From assembly GCF_018691265.1 (NCBI RefSeq), contig NW_024881313.1, positions 11,608,501 to 11,672,500 on the forward strand: a stretch of 64,000 bases of DNA, in the 5' to 3' direction. This document shows, piece after piece, positions 37,781 through 50,633 of the stretch. How positions within the stretch are numbered: position 1 is the stretch's first letter; each line of letters opens with the position of its first letter. Both the position numbers and the translations under genes were made by a program. A model generated the notes under the pieces. The model was given only the letters and a program-made list of their open reading frames with translations. It ran no database searches and had not been told where the DNA came from. This DNA comes from Tyto alba (Eukaryota; Chordata; Aves; Strigiformes; Tytonidae).

Positions 37781-39450
37781 CAGACACTGTGAAAACTGCA
37801 ACAGTTTAAGCAATACATCACTAATGTCAAAAAATTCGACGAATTCCATAGAAAAGGATTATTTTTAACCCACAGCATTTTCAGTATGAGAAAAGTTACC
37901 ATGACTGTTTTCTCTCATGGTATTTCTCTCTGTATCTTGTGATACATTTTGCTTCAGCTGATGAGTTCTAAAAATCTTGGATTTATATTTTATCTTCAGG
38001 GTTGTATAATAGTAATGAAATGTCAGATAAAACCCCTACACCTATTTCTCTATATTGTTATGGTTTATGCACTACAGATTGTACAAAGTTCTTGTGCAAA
38101 TAAGATTAAGTAATGCTGTAAACAAATCAGTGGGTTCACTTAGTCTTATCCTTTAAATTCTTGTTATGTAGATTAAATATCAACATATCTTTATGGTTTG
38201 TAGAAGCCACTCATTAACTAATACACTAATAACTTCAGAAATATGTTCTGTTGCTCCAGCAGTTTTTGACTGTTGCCAATTACAATCCAACTAGTTTCTG
38301 TTTTACTGCCAAAACAAGTTCATGAATTGTTTGTTCTTCATGTGGCTAATATTTTTTGATAGTAGAAATTTTACTGGGATTGGTTTGAGCTTTCTTTCTC
38401 TTTCTGAAAACGAATATATCACAACTGTTAATAATTTCCCACGTACACTTCAGTGAAGCACAAAGGAACAATATTGTAATTCTCTGACATTACAAAATAA
38501 CTACTGAAAAAAATACAAACTTAGATGTTGTTTTACTCCAAAGAAGAAACCCTTCTGCAGATGTAATAATCTGTTAATTTATTCAGTGTGTTTTTTCATT
38601 CTATTTAGAGATCAATTTAGTAGCTGTTTTCTTCTCACTATTTTAAACTTGTATGTCTCCAAGTTCACTCACTAAGGAAAAAAGAAACCTTCAATGAATG
38701 AAATAGCCTTTTTACATACAAAAGTAAAATGGTATGAAAAAATGGCTGATGTGGGATTTACAAATATCTTTATTCGTGCTTTTAAATTGAAGCTATATGT
38801 AGAAATCAGTATAAATTTGATGAGATCATAAAAGATCAAATGCTGCTACAGGCTTGTGGGCAAGTCTTGCGATTATTCATTATTCTGAGGAGAACGTGCA
38901 TCAATGTAATCCTTTAAAATAATCTCCAAAATAATTCTAATCCTGAAAATAACTTTTTTGAATTTGTAGAAGGATAAAATAAAAAATGAGAAAGAGGTAT
39001 TAGGTAAAATGTTTATAATACAAAACCAGAGCATATAAAATACCTTAAAGTCATGGGAATAATACAATTTTGATTCTTAAAGAATTAAAAAAAAAAAAAA
39101 AGTAGTGAAATGTAGCTAACGATAAAAAATTTCACATAGTGTTAAGTCATTAAGGCATTTTACAGAAATGTAAGCACATAGGCACTCTGGAGTGGGATTT
39201 TGAATTCAGTCTTTTTTCCAGAAAAAATAAGTAGAAACCTACTTTTTCATAGAAAGCAGTGAACTACCTGGAATTCAGAAGGACAGTTTCAAAAACAGTA
39301 TCAGCAATGCCATTATGGTTTAAGAAGTAGCAGTTCTGAATTGTTACTGACTGAACCAAGATGTAAGGGACAGTAATGTCCAATATCCACTGATTTGAGA
39401 AATGTGTTCAGCTGCCTCATTCTCCTCTTGTTCCTGAGATTGTGGCCGAG

Positions 39451-39491
39451 ATATATATATATATACAATATATATATATATATATATATAT
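39451..39491. repeat. (TA)n microsatellite with one CAA interruption
   Basis: About eight TA units, then CAA, then about ten more TA units. Confidence 0.88.
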
Positions 39492-39935
39492 CATGTCTAA
39501 ATACCATAAAGTAGCTGAAGTTTTAAAAATCCCTCCTTACAGAATGAAAAGGTAGTTTGAAAAATAAAATCTAGAATACCTTTATGGATACATCTCTTTC
39601 TAATGCCAATACTCTGATGTTTGAAGATTTCCCTGAATGCCACACATACAGTGGCATTGTGTAAGTAATAGACAAGGTGTCTATTAGTGGCAGTCTTATT
39701 TTCAATCACTGTGGGTACTAACCAGTTATTCATAAATCAAAAACGCTATAAAAGTTTTTGTCAATGTCAAAAATATTTTTATTTTTCAGTCTAGCTATAT
39801 AATTTCCCCACTTATAATTCAGAGCACAAGTTTCTTTCTGTGGCAGATTTCAGTATTTTGGAATTTTGGAAGTCTCTGGAAGAGGGAATGGTGAGTCTGC
39901 ACTCATTGGGGCTGCTAACATTGATTTTACAGGGT

Positions 39936-40015
39936 TGTTTTTTGTTGGGTTTGGTTTTTTGGTTGGTTGGTTTGGTTTTGTGTTTTTTTGGTTTTTTTGT
40001 TTTTTTTTTTTTTCA
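39936..40015 (+). repeat. G/T-only low-complexity tract
   Basis: TTTTTGTTGGG, GGTTGGTTGG and a terminal T-run form an almost C/A-free strand. The frame read through it gives a spurious membrane-like peptide. Confidence 0.8.
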
Positions 40016-40116
40016 GTGTCCTGAATGACGAAGCAACAAAAATATTTGGGTTTTATAATAGGATAGCAGAACTGAGTAAGAAAGAAAGACTATGAGATGC
40101 TAATTCAGATATTAGG

Positions 40117-40173
40117 GTTTTTGTTTGTTTGTTTGTTTGTTTGTTTGTTTATTTGTTTGTTTGTTTGTTTTTT
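40117..40173 (+). repeat. (GTTT)n microsatellite
   Basis: About a dozen GTTT units with one ATTT interruption near 40151. Confidence 0.9.
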
Positions 40174-40507
40174 ATGTGTATAGCTTTAATACTATTAGGA
40201 AGATTATCTAGGTATTAACAAAATCAGCATTTTGCCCCAATTATTTTTGCTTGTTTAATGGAATGGGAGTGTGTGTGCATATTTTAGGCTGTGCAGGTAG
40301 AGAAACAAAAAATACATCAGTATTTGATAAAGATGATTTCTACCAAACTTTTTTCAGGAAGATTGCACATAATTAATTCACACATTTGTGATTCCTGAGA
40401 TAATGGTATGAATCAAGAATCAGATACCTCATTGCATCAGCTGGGTGGTTCAGTGCATGCTGTTTAACTTATGCCCAGGTGCGGCTGGCTGGCATTTCAT
40501 ATGCTGA

Positions 40508-40563
40508 GGGAATAGGGACTGTGGTTTTTAGTTCTGGGAATAGGGACTGTGGTTTTTAGTTCT
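40508..40563 (+). repeat. Exact tandem duplication of a 28-bp unit
   Basis: The unit beginning GGGAATAGGGACTGTGG and ending TTTTTAGTTCT occurs at 40508-40535 and again without any difference at 40536-40563. Identity of both copies implies a recent slippage or duplication event, possibly polymorphic. Confidence 0.9.
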
Positions 40564-41074
40564 TTTAGGGGTTTTAGGATGTGTGTGTGTAATTTAGTTA
40601 TTTCTGATTAACCTGTTACAGTACATAATCTCCAGTTTTATTACCTTCCACCATTCATTCTACAGTAGATAGCAGACAGACATCACAGTTTTGTTCCTCC
40701 TGATTTTCTTCAACCAGCCTTCTTTTCATCTTTCACAATGACAGCTTGCGCAGCCTCTGTTAGCACATGACTACCTCTTAAACACACACTTATTTTCATG
40801 TTATTCACTGTACTTAAATGTGGAGGGATAAGCCTCTATAAAAAATATGATCTGTTGCGGTGTTTTTTTGCCTTTCTAAGGCGAATAAAGAATGCTCTAA
40901 TATGAACAGATGATAATCTATGTTGTTTCCTATTAAAAGGTAATAATCTTTTAACATGAAAGAAGTAACAACAGGTGTTCATAAAATAACAGTACTATCC
41001 AAACTGAATCATGTTGATGATACCTTTTAAAGTAAGGTGGGGAAGACACATGATTAGTGCATCCCATTTGCTCA

Positions 41075-41290
41075 GTAGTTTATGACGTGAGCTTTGTGCT
41101 GATGCTGCAGTCAAAGTGAATCTCGGTCATTTTGCACTCGCGCTGTAGTTTCACACACGGTATTTCACAACAGGAACTGACTAATATGGTAACCTCACAC
41201 TCAAGTGCAGTGCCAGCCTCGAAATAAGACGTGGAGTGCGCTGAGCTCCCAAAGGGTGCAGCCAATTAGCATGTTCTCTAATAGGGTCTT
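41075..41290. promoter_or_regulatory. Candidate conserved non-coding element
   Basis: About 215 bp with retained CpGs in an AT-rich neighbourhood (TGACGTGAG, ATCTCGGTC, CACTCGCGCTG, ACACGGTAT, AGACGTGGAGTGCGC). It holds a CRE-like TGACGTGA and a homeodomain/octamer-like CCAATTAGCATG. The composition fits a constrained element; conservation was not tested. Confidence 0.3.
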
Positions 41291-41688
41291 GCTGTCATGG
41301 GATGAGAGGTTTATTTCCCTCAAACTGAAAAGCATTCAGGCTCCTTAAAGATTTCGTTCTTGAAAATTGCTTTATATTTCCTGAGTGTGGAACAATTAGG
41401 CAAAATGCCTGTCACAATATGGAGTCTTAAGATACCGATTCTAGGTACAGTTGTGCATGTTTTAATTCCATATTTATTGATTAAAATGGTAAAGAATAGA
41501 AAATTACTCCAGTATTTAGATCTGAGGGAGTTTTGCCTTCCTCCTACACCATTTTTGTTCTTTTATTCCAGCCCCAACTCCTTTTAATTAATAAAGGATA
41601 TATTAAACAAAATTTTATGATATAAAAACTTGGTAGCATATCTATGTTCCCTCAACCCATCATGTATTTCTTGATCTTTTTTGATAGG

Positions 41689-41752
41689 TGCATGCATGCA
41701 CACAGACACAGACACAGACACACACACAACTGTATTAGAAAAAAAAAAAAAA
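41689..41752 (+). repeat. Compound (GCAT)/(CAGACA)/(CA)n microsatellite with poly-A
   Basis: GCATGCATGCA runs into CACAGACACAGACACAGACA, (CA)n, a short unique spacer and 14 As. Confidence 0.82.
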
Positions 41753-42959
41753 GCCCTGGAGATGTTACTTATTTCTACACCATAGAAAGACGTTTAATCG
41801 AATTCTACATAACAATGAAGGAAACTCCCCTTCTACAAGTATTTACCTTGCTTGTGATTTACTGAACTATCCAGAACTAAAGGAGAAGGAAACCTACAGT
41901 AGCTCTGGCTCATATGCTGTTTTTCCTTTGTACAAATAATGCCTTTTAGGAAGTTTTCCTTTTTTAGGCTTTCTTTGGACTCTCTATAAGCAAACCCTTT
42001 CCCTCTATAGCAACACTTTCTTGATAAGACATGTCTTTTCATGCTTTTCTACCTCACAGTTCTGTAAGAATCAAGTTTTTACAGAGTTGCCTGTGTTAAG
42101 TGTGGTGGCTTTTGGTATACACTGGGCAGCATCAATTTTGCTGGATCTTATGAAAGCATACATGATAATTTGGGGGATAGCAGGAAGAATATTATTAACA
42201 TGGATTTTTATACATGCAGATTAAAAAAGAGAAAAGTCATATCAAATCAAAACAAAGGTTGATCTGACATAATATCCTTTCTGTGACCCTGTCGGTTTCT
42301 GGATGCCTGTGAAAGAGTATGAAATGAGGACAACTACGTAGTGATACCACCTCTAAATACTATCCCTGCCTCCAGGAAATTGTTTCTTTCTCAACGAACA
42401 GTAGTCCCTTTCTGTGTAATAACTACTGTTAATTTTTTCCTCTGTAACCATGTCCTGCTGCTTTTTGAGCATAATCACCTGCAACAAGAAGTTCCCAAGC
42501 TGTTTTTACACGTTACGTGAGGAACCTCCTCTTTTGTTTTGGTTTTAATTGCAATTTAGTTCTACTTTTGGTTGAAGATCCTCCTTCATTTATTAGAAAA
42601 GATGGCAAATAGTCACTTTTTATTTACAAGTTCATGAAAGACAAGGCTAGTCTGAAACTTAGTGTCATGGATCCCCATCATCTTAGTTGTATATATATGT
42701 GTAAATGTTAAGTATGACCCCCAGCATAGCTATACAGCACCTCAGACCTGTGCAGTTTTTCACAGAAAAAGGATTCAATTATGAGGCCTGTAAAATAAAT
42801 AAATGTTTCAAAAGTCCCTTGCTTTAGGCAATATTAGCTGTTTTGAAATAGCAGATGTTTAGAGAATGGTAAAGTTGTTGAGTTCAAGAGCATAGCAGAT
42901 TTCATAGAAGTAGGTGTTTATACAGTTAGGGAGACCAGCTACAATTAGACTATGGTCAT

Positions 42960-43050
42960 ACAGAATAGAATCAAATCATTCAGTTGCAAGGGACCTACAA
43001 TGATCATCTAGTTCAACTGCCTGACCACTTCAGGGCTGACCAAAAGTTAA
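42960..43050 (-). mobile_element. CR1 LINE 3' terminal fragment (CR1-X-like)
   Basis: The + strand reads AGAATAGAATCAAATCATTC, GTTGCAAGGGACCTACAATG, ATCATCTAGTTCAACTGCCT and GACCACTTCAGGGCTGACC. This is the antisense of a well-known avian CR1 3' end that carries the TTGCAAGGGACC variant. Similarity fades at about 43050. The subfamily name is from memory. Confidence 0.82.
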
Positions 43051-43173
43051 AGCATATATGGTGATAACCCAGTTAGTAATCAGAGCTTTTCACAGGGAAT
43101 GGACCTCAGGAACATCATCGCACCATGACAGTGACAGTTTAAGCATGTAGATCATCTCTTGACCCCAAGGTCC

Positions 43174-43208
43174 TTTTTTTTTGTTTTTTGTTTTTTTTTT
43201 GTGTGTGT

Positions 43209-43248
<40 letters not shown>
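43174..43248 (+). repeat. Compound T-rich microsatellite with a 38-base poly-T
   Basis: T9-G-T6-G-T10, then GTGTGTGTGG, then 38 Ts (43211-43248). It ends in CCCACAG, so together it mimics a very strong 3' splice site. No protein-family exon is recognisable downstream. Confidence 0.88.
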
Positions 43249-45602
43249 CCCACAGCTTTAGTGTATTTATTTAGCCCACAGTTTTCAGGACGATGGTACA
43301 ATTTTACTGTTGTGGATCAGATCAATTTACTAGCTGTGCTCCTACTGTGCTGTTGCAGTGGTGTTAGAGGATTTCCCTAGGTCACATTCCTCACCTTGGT
43401 ATGATCATTGGAGCATGTCTAAAATAACAAGGGCAGAGGAGCATGCAGTCCTCCTCATGTCTCTGAAGGACATCAGCAGAACATGCAGGAAGTCTCTTCC
43501 AGGAGTTGCTGCTTAGACGTGGGCTGTCACCATTCAGCCCCCTGCTACTCCCTTTGCGGGGGGGCTCAGCTTGTCTGAATCACAAGCTTGGATTCTATCT
43601 GGGACATTTTCTGCAAGTGTTTCAAAAGCTGGTATCAGCACTAAAGTGTTATGGCAAGTTTGGGAGATACGCTTCCTAAGTCCTAACTTCCCTGGTGGTT
43701 GGGGGACTGTTTTGAGCCAAACTTTTAACCTGTGATGTGAAAGTGGACCTTAAAGGATCTGAAGAGTGAAGGGGGAGACTGAGGAATGTATATCCAGTGC
43801 CAGCTGCCTGTTTTGCTTTGTACTAGGGGATGAAGGAAGCTTTTTCATTCAGTCCAAGAACTGTAACAAAAGTTTGGCTTTTGAAAAGGGGTTTGTCAGG
43901 GATGTTAAAGGGTGAAGGAAAAAAAAATTGTAATGGTTCCATATGCATGAGAATAGCATGGCCTAAGTCTTCTCTGAAATAGTATGCTTTGAAGTGTGTT
44001 TTCTGGGTAGTGGTTGAAAGGAGGGTGTACAGCTTTGAGATGCAGCTTGGTGCCCTTGACAGTGTGTTCTAACTTAAGGGCCCAAAGCTTGTACAGGTAT
44101 GAGACTTTCAGTCACTAGAGGGTATCTCACACTGACTCATGTTTGCTGCCTCTAGCACAAAGTATGTCTCTAAAGGTAAGTCTACGGAATAGCATCACCT
44201 CCCCCTGCAAAACCCTCGGCAAAATCTCCAGTTCCTTGCCTGCCATGCATTTTATGAATGTTATCTTGTCATAATGTGTCTCAGTAGGAAAATTAATGTG
44301 GGCACTGAAGCAGCTAGTCTTTTGATAGGGTTAGGTGGTATATGAATGTGTATAGAGGAGCTAAAGGTTTGTTGAATCATCATTTTTCAATGTGGATGGT
44401 TTCAAGAGATGCCATTTTGGACACGGTGTGAATGCAGTCAGGGTATTAAAGTCAGAGGTGAGCTTATCGGCTTGGGATTGACCTACAAAAACAGGACTGA
44501 CATCCATTTTGTCCACCTCCTCCATATACTGCTGGTAAATAAAATATATTTTGTTAGTTGGTGCCTAGCACTTTGCAAGTATGTAATTTCAGGTCAAAAA
44601 AAACATTCCTTATGTGAGTATTAATCATCCAGCATCTTGGACCTTTCAAAATATACAGACAAAAGCAAACTGGACTGTAAAATTGTTATTGGTGCTAGAA
44701 ACCTTCCTGAGGCAGGGGTGAGAGGCCTTAGCCTGATTCCTTTGTGCATCCGTCTAGCAGAGAGGAATGGAAGTGAGGAGACTTGCTGGTGGTAATGTAT
44801 GCGTACTCCTGTGGTGGTTGTGACCAATGGTTGGCAGCAGTGGTCTCATGCTTCTTCTGAAGCATATTAATGGAATTCTCTTTGATTGAATAAATGAACT
44901 TTTTAACCAATTAAAAATGCCGTTATAAAAAATAAAAAATCTTTTGAAATGTTTATTCTCAATATGTATGTATCATGGAATCTTTTACTCTGTTATCTCC
45001 ACTTTGAAAGTAGTTCTGACACATATACGTAGTATCAAAGGCATTATGCATTTCCAGTGAACAAAAAATGCACTGAGCTGGAATGTGAGGGCCCTTGGTT
45101 TTGTCAGTGATTATTTGAACGCTATGTGTTGAAGCAAATTTTTGGGGACCCAGTTCTGCACTGTTGAAATAATGAATTTTAAGTTCATAGTATTGTTGCA
45201 GAATATGGATTTATTAATGTAAAATTGTGCTTTTTTTCTATCGCTTCTACTTGCTGTTTGTGGGAGAATGAAAAAAAATAATCTTGTGTTCTGAAGGACC
45301 AAGAAGTTGTCTCTGGGCAAGTGCTTTGCTCCCCACCAATGGTGGTCCCAACCTCAGAGTTTTGAAACACTGCACTCCCAACCACTGTCATTCCAATTTT
45401 CTTAATAATAATAATTTCCTGTAATGTTTGCCGTTTTAATAACCTAGGAGGTCCATATGTGCTAATAACCTCGTCAAAGGTTAGAGTAATACCAGGAATT
45501 ATTAAGTCATAACTGGATAGAAATAGGCTGCATGTATTGACCAGGTGGGTACCACAAAATAACAGAAATAACCTTCCTTCATTATTGCTGTTATATGTAT
45601 GA
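43249..45602. other. Unannotated intron, moderately GC
   Basis: Less AT-rich than most of the window between about 43380 and 44260. No repeat family or exon was recognised; old transposon sequence beyond recognition is possible. Confidence 0.5.
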
Positions 45603-45722
45603 CAGAAATCATAGAATGGTTTGGGTTGGAAGGGACCTTAAATATCATCTAGTTCCAACCCCCCTGCCATGGGCAGGGACACTTTCCACTAGACTAGGTT
45701 GCACAAACCCAATACACAACCC
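45603..45722 (-). mobile_element. CR1 LINE 3' terminal fragment, about 120 bp
   Basis: The + strand reads ATCATAGAATGGTTTGGG, TTGGAAGGGACCTTAAATAT, CATCTAGTTCCAACCCCCCT and GCCATGGGCAGGGACACTTT. This is a very close match to the standard avian CR1 3' end in antisense. It starts at the terminal octamer-type repeat (CATAGAAT) and is severely 5'-truncated, as is usual for CR1. It is less diverged than the other CR1 pieces here, so it is probably the youngest. Confidence 0.92.
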
Positions 45723-48700
45723 TTTGACTTCCAAAAGTGGAAATATATATATTTGTCATTTAGATTGAAATATTAACATAAGGCCCCAGTTAGGAATGAG
45801 TTGTTCTTATTAGATTTCTTTTAACTCATGCAGTACATTTATCGGGAATGCTTTATGCCATCTGATAAAAGAGCATATACTTGAATAATGTAGCAAAAAA
45901 AATCTTTACTTTTGATCTAGACTTTTCTAGAGTTTTATGAGATCATAATGAGTCAGTCTTTTCATGCTACCCAAGTGTTTCTTGCAAACTAAAATCAGGA
46001 CATCAGTCTGATGGTTGTTATAGCACAACTGAAACATGGCCATTCTCTGTTAGAGAAACTGGTTTTACTAGTTTATTCTTTTCAAACCTTTATGTTTGGA
46101 AGGTTTCTGAGAAACAAAGAGAAGCTGAAGAATTAGAGGACACCATTTTATTACAAACCATCTTAGATAATTTGTATTATCTAAAGAAAATATCAGGTTC
46201 TTTTATAGAAAATCTCTTGCATTTCCATTCTGACTTTTTCTTATTTCCCTTCTGTAAGTTCTGTAGTGCAGTTGGTGTATTTAGTTGCTGATAGTGAAAA
46301 GCCTGTGGCTGTAAAGTGTTTGAAGTGAAACATGCAATTAATATTGAATTTGCTCAGATAAGTGTTCTGTTTCTTACAGAGAAATTATGAAAGCTTCTGA
46401 TATCATTCCTAGTAATAGAGGAGAGTATGTTATCATCTGGATTAGCTACTGAAACCAAGGTCTTAAAGGCCATCAAGGGAGTAGTAGAATCATCGTCTGA
46501 GCTTCTATTGTTGGATTTTAGCTATTAGTGTTTGAATTATTGAAAAAAAGAAAGCACTAAAATAGCTGTTTTTTTTTCAAATCTCTCACTGTCATGTGTG
46601 CATTTTGTCTGCTTATTTAAAAACCAAAACATACCTTCAATAAAAGCTATTGCTTTAAATACTTTCAATTCAAATTTATTAATCAGTATAAATATATTCA
46701 GTTACTTCATAAAATAGTGCACTCTGCAGCTTTATATTAATACTGATTTGTAGATAGCACATGTTGTATTTTACTTTCCCTTAGAAGCAAGAAAATAAAC
46801 ATTTCCAGTAACATCTTTCAATCAGTTTTAGTATCATATTTTACTCTCTTAACATATATCATAACAGATTGATTGGGTAATAGTAATAGAGTGTTCCAAA
46901 TGAAATTATGCTGGCAAAATGCTTCCTGGTCCATGAATTATATTTTCACTTTTACTTTGAGTTAACATCTAACTTTAGTTTGAATTTTCAACTGGTGCCT
47001 AATTTTAATGTATGGTCAGGTGCTGTAGTTCAAACAGTGATGGGGTCTGACAGCACATTATAAAACAAAGCTTTATGGAGGCCGTATGAAAGATGAGCAG
47101 CATCGCACCCGCACAAAGACTCACATAATCACCGTCAGCAAGCACAGGGTCATAAGCGATGCCATGGCCCTGGCAAACTGCCAGGGATGCTCGGTGTCCG
47201 GGTCATCTGGCAGCAACAGCCAATTGTGCAAATGCCTTTTGCACGAGGGTAAGAGTCGGGGCCACCCCTTGGCTCCAGCAAGGGCAATGTGATTGGAGAA
47301 AATCTGACCTTACGTCAGTAATGTGGGCAGCATCCTGCCTACGCTGCCAGTGTCGGGCAGGGGGCCGGGTGTCTGCAATCTGTCTGCACTGCTGATACTG
47401 GTGAAAGGCAGGGTGTCAGGGGTCAGAAAGCTTGTGTGAGCACCTTTAGGTGCTCTGCAACAAAACAGTGCACTGATGTTGTGTGGGTTGTGCAATCACT
47501 GTCTGTTTTGAAAATGATTTAAGGTTCTTTCTCAACTTGGCAAGATAATGTCAGGTTTTGAGAGAGCTGCAGACTCCCACTGGCAGTAGCAGCTGCAGAA
47601 GCAGATAAAGTAGGGCTTTTTGTATGTGAAATCCACTATTTTGAGCTCTTGTCCTTTTCTGATTGACTGTTTCAAACCTTTCTTCCTGCTTTCCTAATGG
47701 TCACTGTACCTCAGCTCCACTCACACTTCTCATGGGCTCTTCTCTACAATTTTCCATTTTCCCTCTATATTTGACACGAACCTTCTCGGGAAAACCGAAC
47801 AAAGCAAAAATCAACCAAAAAATTACTCCAAATAACATGCTTGCAGTCATCGCACTGTTTAATCTGCATGTGTGTTACACATCTCCCCCAAGCCTGATCT
47901 AGCTTGTGAACGCTGTGGGATGGCACATGGGCACTGTAATTCTCTGAAGCTGCACAGTGTCTAACACAGTAAGGTCAGATGTGATTGGTCCTTAGATCAA
48001 TAAAATGAGTGTAAATAATAGAGTGTATCTTCCAGAAAAGCATCTAGTTTCAATCTCAAGAATTCTAGTGAGAGAATGCTATCTTCTTGGATATTTGTTT
48101 GAATGGTTGAAAAAGAAGAGAGAAGTCTCATTTCTGATTAGAGTTCCTTTGACTATTTAATAATACCCATGTCTGGTAAAGATTTACATGTTCCTATGCT
48201 ATTCTAGGGAAATTCTGATCAACTGTCATGAAGTCAGGTTTCTTACCGCTATAACCTCCTGCTCTGGAGTGGCTTTATTGCCTTTAAAAATCAGAACTGG
48301 AAGGACAAAAATAGGTTACTAATTAAGCAGAGTGCAGTGATTTGTATGTAATAAGAAGATGCATGTGGTTGGGAGTATATTTTATTCTCTCTGCTACCTA
48401 GCTGACTTTTGTTTCTTTCATCAGTGCTATACTGGGTTGAGCTTTGCTCTGCTTACATTAACCTACTGTTGAACACATATCTGTACCCTTCTTAAAGTGT
48501 GCTTATTCTCTAGATGAATGATTATTTTTCACTTCAACTAAAAGAAGTATCCTAGTAGTGTTATAATAAGGAAAAATGAAAGAAAAAAATACAATGTTAT
48601 TGAGGATTCAGTAATGAGGTGAAAGTATATAAGATGAATTTAGGTACCTGCATTTGATTTATAATTAGTTTGTAATGCTTCTATTTGAGACAAATTGTTG

Positions 48701-50633
48701 CTATCCAACCATGAACTTTGTATTTTGAAAGGGAGCAATTGCTTCTCCAATTCTCCAGTAAAATTGGAATTGAGTCAAATTGTACAGTATGATGGAGACT
48801 TAAGCCAAATGCATGTGTGTCCCTGATTGGACAAAATTTGGTTTTCCATAGTGCATCTGAGATAAATTTTATGGCTGCTAATGTAGCCTGGATGGATAAT
48901 TACCTCTTATACAACCTCCAGGAAAATAAACTGTGGCCATAAGATCCCTGTAAATGTCCTCTGAGACATCAAAATTCCCATGACAGATTTTTTTCTTTCT
49001 TTCTTATTGAGCCCAGCAAACATTTTCATGTTGATGAGTTTTAAAAATTATTAGTAAAAACTTTTCATCCTTACGTCTTTGTAAAGAGTCCCCTTGAAAC
49101 AAAATGACCTTTCTGTTTTTCAGAGCCTTTTGAAGATTTTTCAACATAATTCAGGCTGATAAGGATCTTTGCAACACCTATTTGGCAAGAGCACGAGTGC
49201 TTCTTTGTCCAACAGTAACCTTCCTTCTCTGCTCATTATCTCTGGTGAGGGCTGTTTTAATTGAAGTCATCCCTCTGAAAGCTATCTCCAATCCAGTTCA
49301 TTATTGATTTTGAAAGATCTGACCTGTTAAAATTTCCTTGCCAATGACTTAACCTTCTTACCTGAAGGTGAATTAAAATAGAGAATGACATTTCTAATTT
49401 CCTAAGTGATGTAGCCAGAGGAGCTGTCCTAAAGTGGTATAATGTTAGCTGAGTCCTTTAAAAGGATAAAATTTGTTATTTAGCTTGATGAGCCTTCTTG
49501 GGCTGTGCAGCAATAGATCTTCACTCAGGTGCAGTTGCTTTCTGGAATTGCTTTTAATTGAATATTATTATGTCACAAAGAGATGCTCTTAGATTTGTCT
49601 CTCTTTCTTGAAGTTCTCTTGTAAAGTTACACCCAGGAATTCAGGTCTAATCAATCATTAGAAAAACTGAAGAATGTGAAGTTAAGTAAACCATTTAGCT
49701 ACCTAGACATTTGATTGACCTGACATCACAACATCGTTTCAGCAGTTTTGATGAATTGGGCTGTGAAGACAATTTTTTTTTCAAATACATTTTTCATAAT
49801 TCCAGCTGCAGTGCCTTCTTAATAAGTACTCAGTGTCCTAAAATTTCTAGTGTGACTGACTGTAAATGATCATGCCTCTGTTCAGATATATAGATCTTTC
49901 CCAATATTTATTTTCTCCTTTAAATCAAGCATGTACATGAACTGTTCTTTCATCATGTAGAAAATGAGCTTCATGTTTATCTAATAGTTTGAAGTATTGG
50001 GAGGAATAATGTTAAGACTGAATATACATATATAAGTACACATTGTTCAATGAAGCTTAAAACAAGGAGATTTAATGCTTGTGGTAATGCATAAAGAGTG
50101 CATTATAAAGTCTTCTCAGTGTATGATTTTGAATCTTTTCTGCTATTTTGTATCTGCCATGTTTCTTTCTCTATTCAACTGGAGTTAATAATTGTAAAAG
50201 ATATTTAGGAATTAATTTCTAGTGTAGTTAGTATTTAATAAAGTGTCAATACATGTTACATATTTTAAGTTTATGGGAATTATCTATTAGTTAAATTTTT
50301 AAATTCTGTAGATGTTTTTCATAATAAATTGTTCTTCCTGTCAGTTTTCTGGTACAGAATCTCTGGTGTGGGATTAAATACCTGTTTCTAGAGAGGTACA
50401 GACTTTATACTAACTTCTATAATTCATGAACCTAAAACCTTAACAAACAGCATCTTACTGTCTACTTTCTGGATATATCTACTCATGAATACCTAATCTT
50501 TGTTAGTCTTTATATAATGATTTACCCTCTGGCATAGTAAAATCTGTGAAACAGATTCTGGAAAATACACAACCAAATATTTATTTTGTGACTTCTGTGT
50601 TTGATATCGGTATGTGTGTATTTCACCAAACGA
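45723..50633. other. Unannotated intron with a CpG-bearing patch
   Basis: Unique sequence; the notable part is the GC-richer patch at 47075-47400 described separately. Confidence 0.55.
47075..47400. promoter_or_regulatory. Candidate conserved regulatory element or old exapted repeat (CpG-bearing patch)
   Basis: A GC-richer island of about 325 bp in AT-rich intron, with more than a dozen CpGs (CATCGCACCCGCAC, GGTGTCCGGG, TTGCACGAGGG, CTACGCTGCC, GTGTCGGGC). CCAAT at 47220-47224 and TTACGTCA (CRE-like) at about 47311 are visible. Overlapping short frames exist but show no domain. It could be an enhancer, an alternative promoter or a decayed GC-rich transposon. Function is a guess. Confidence 0.3.

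Larger units (their letters stand above)
37781..42959. other. Unannotated intron with microsatellites and a CpG-bearing patch
   Basis: Holds the TA, GTTT, G/T and CA microsatellites and the 28-bp duplication listed separately, plus the candidate regulatory patch at 41075-41290. No genes recognised. Confidence 0.55.
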
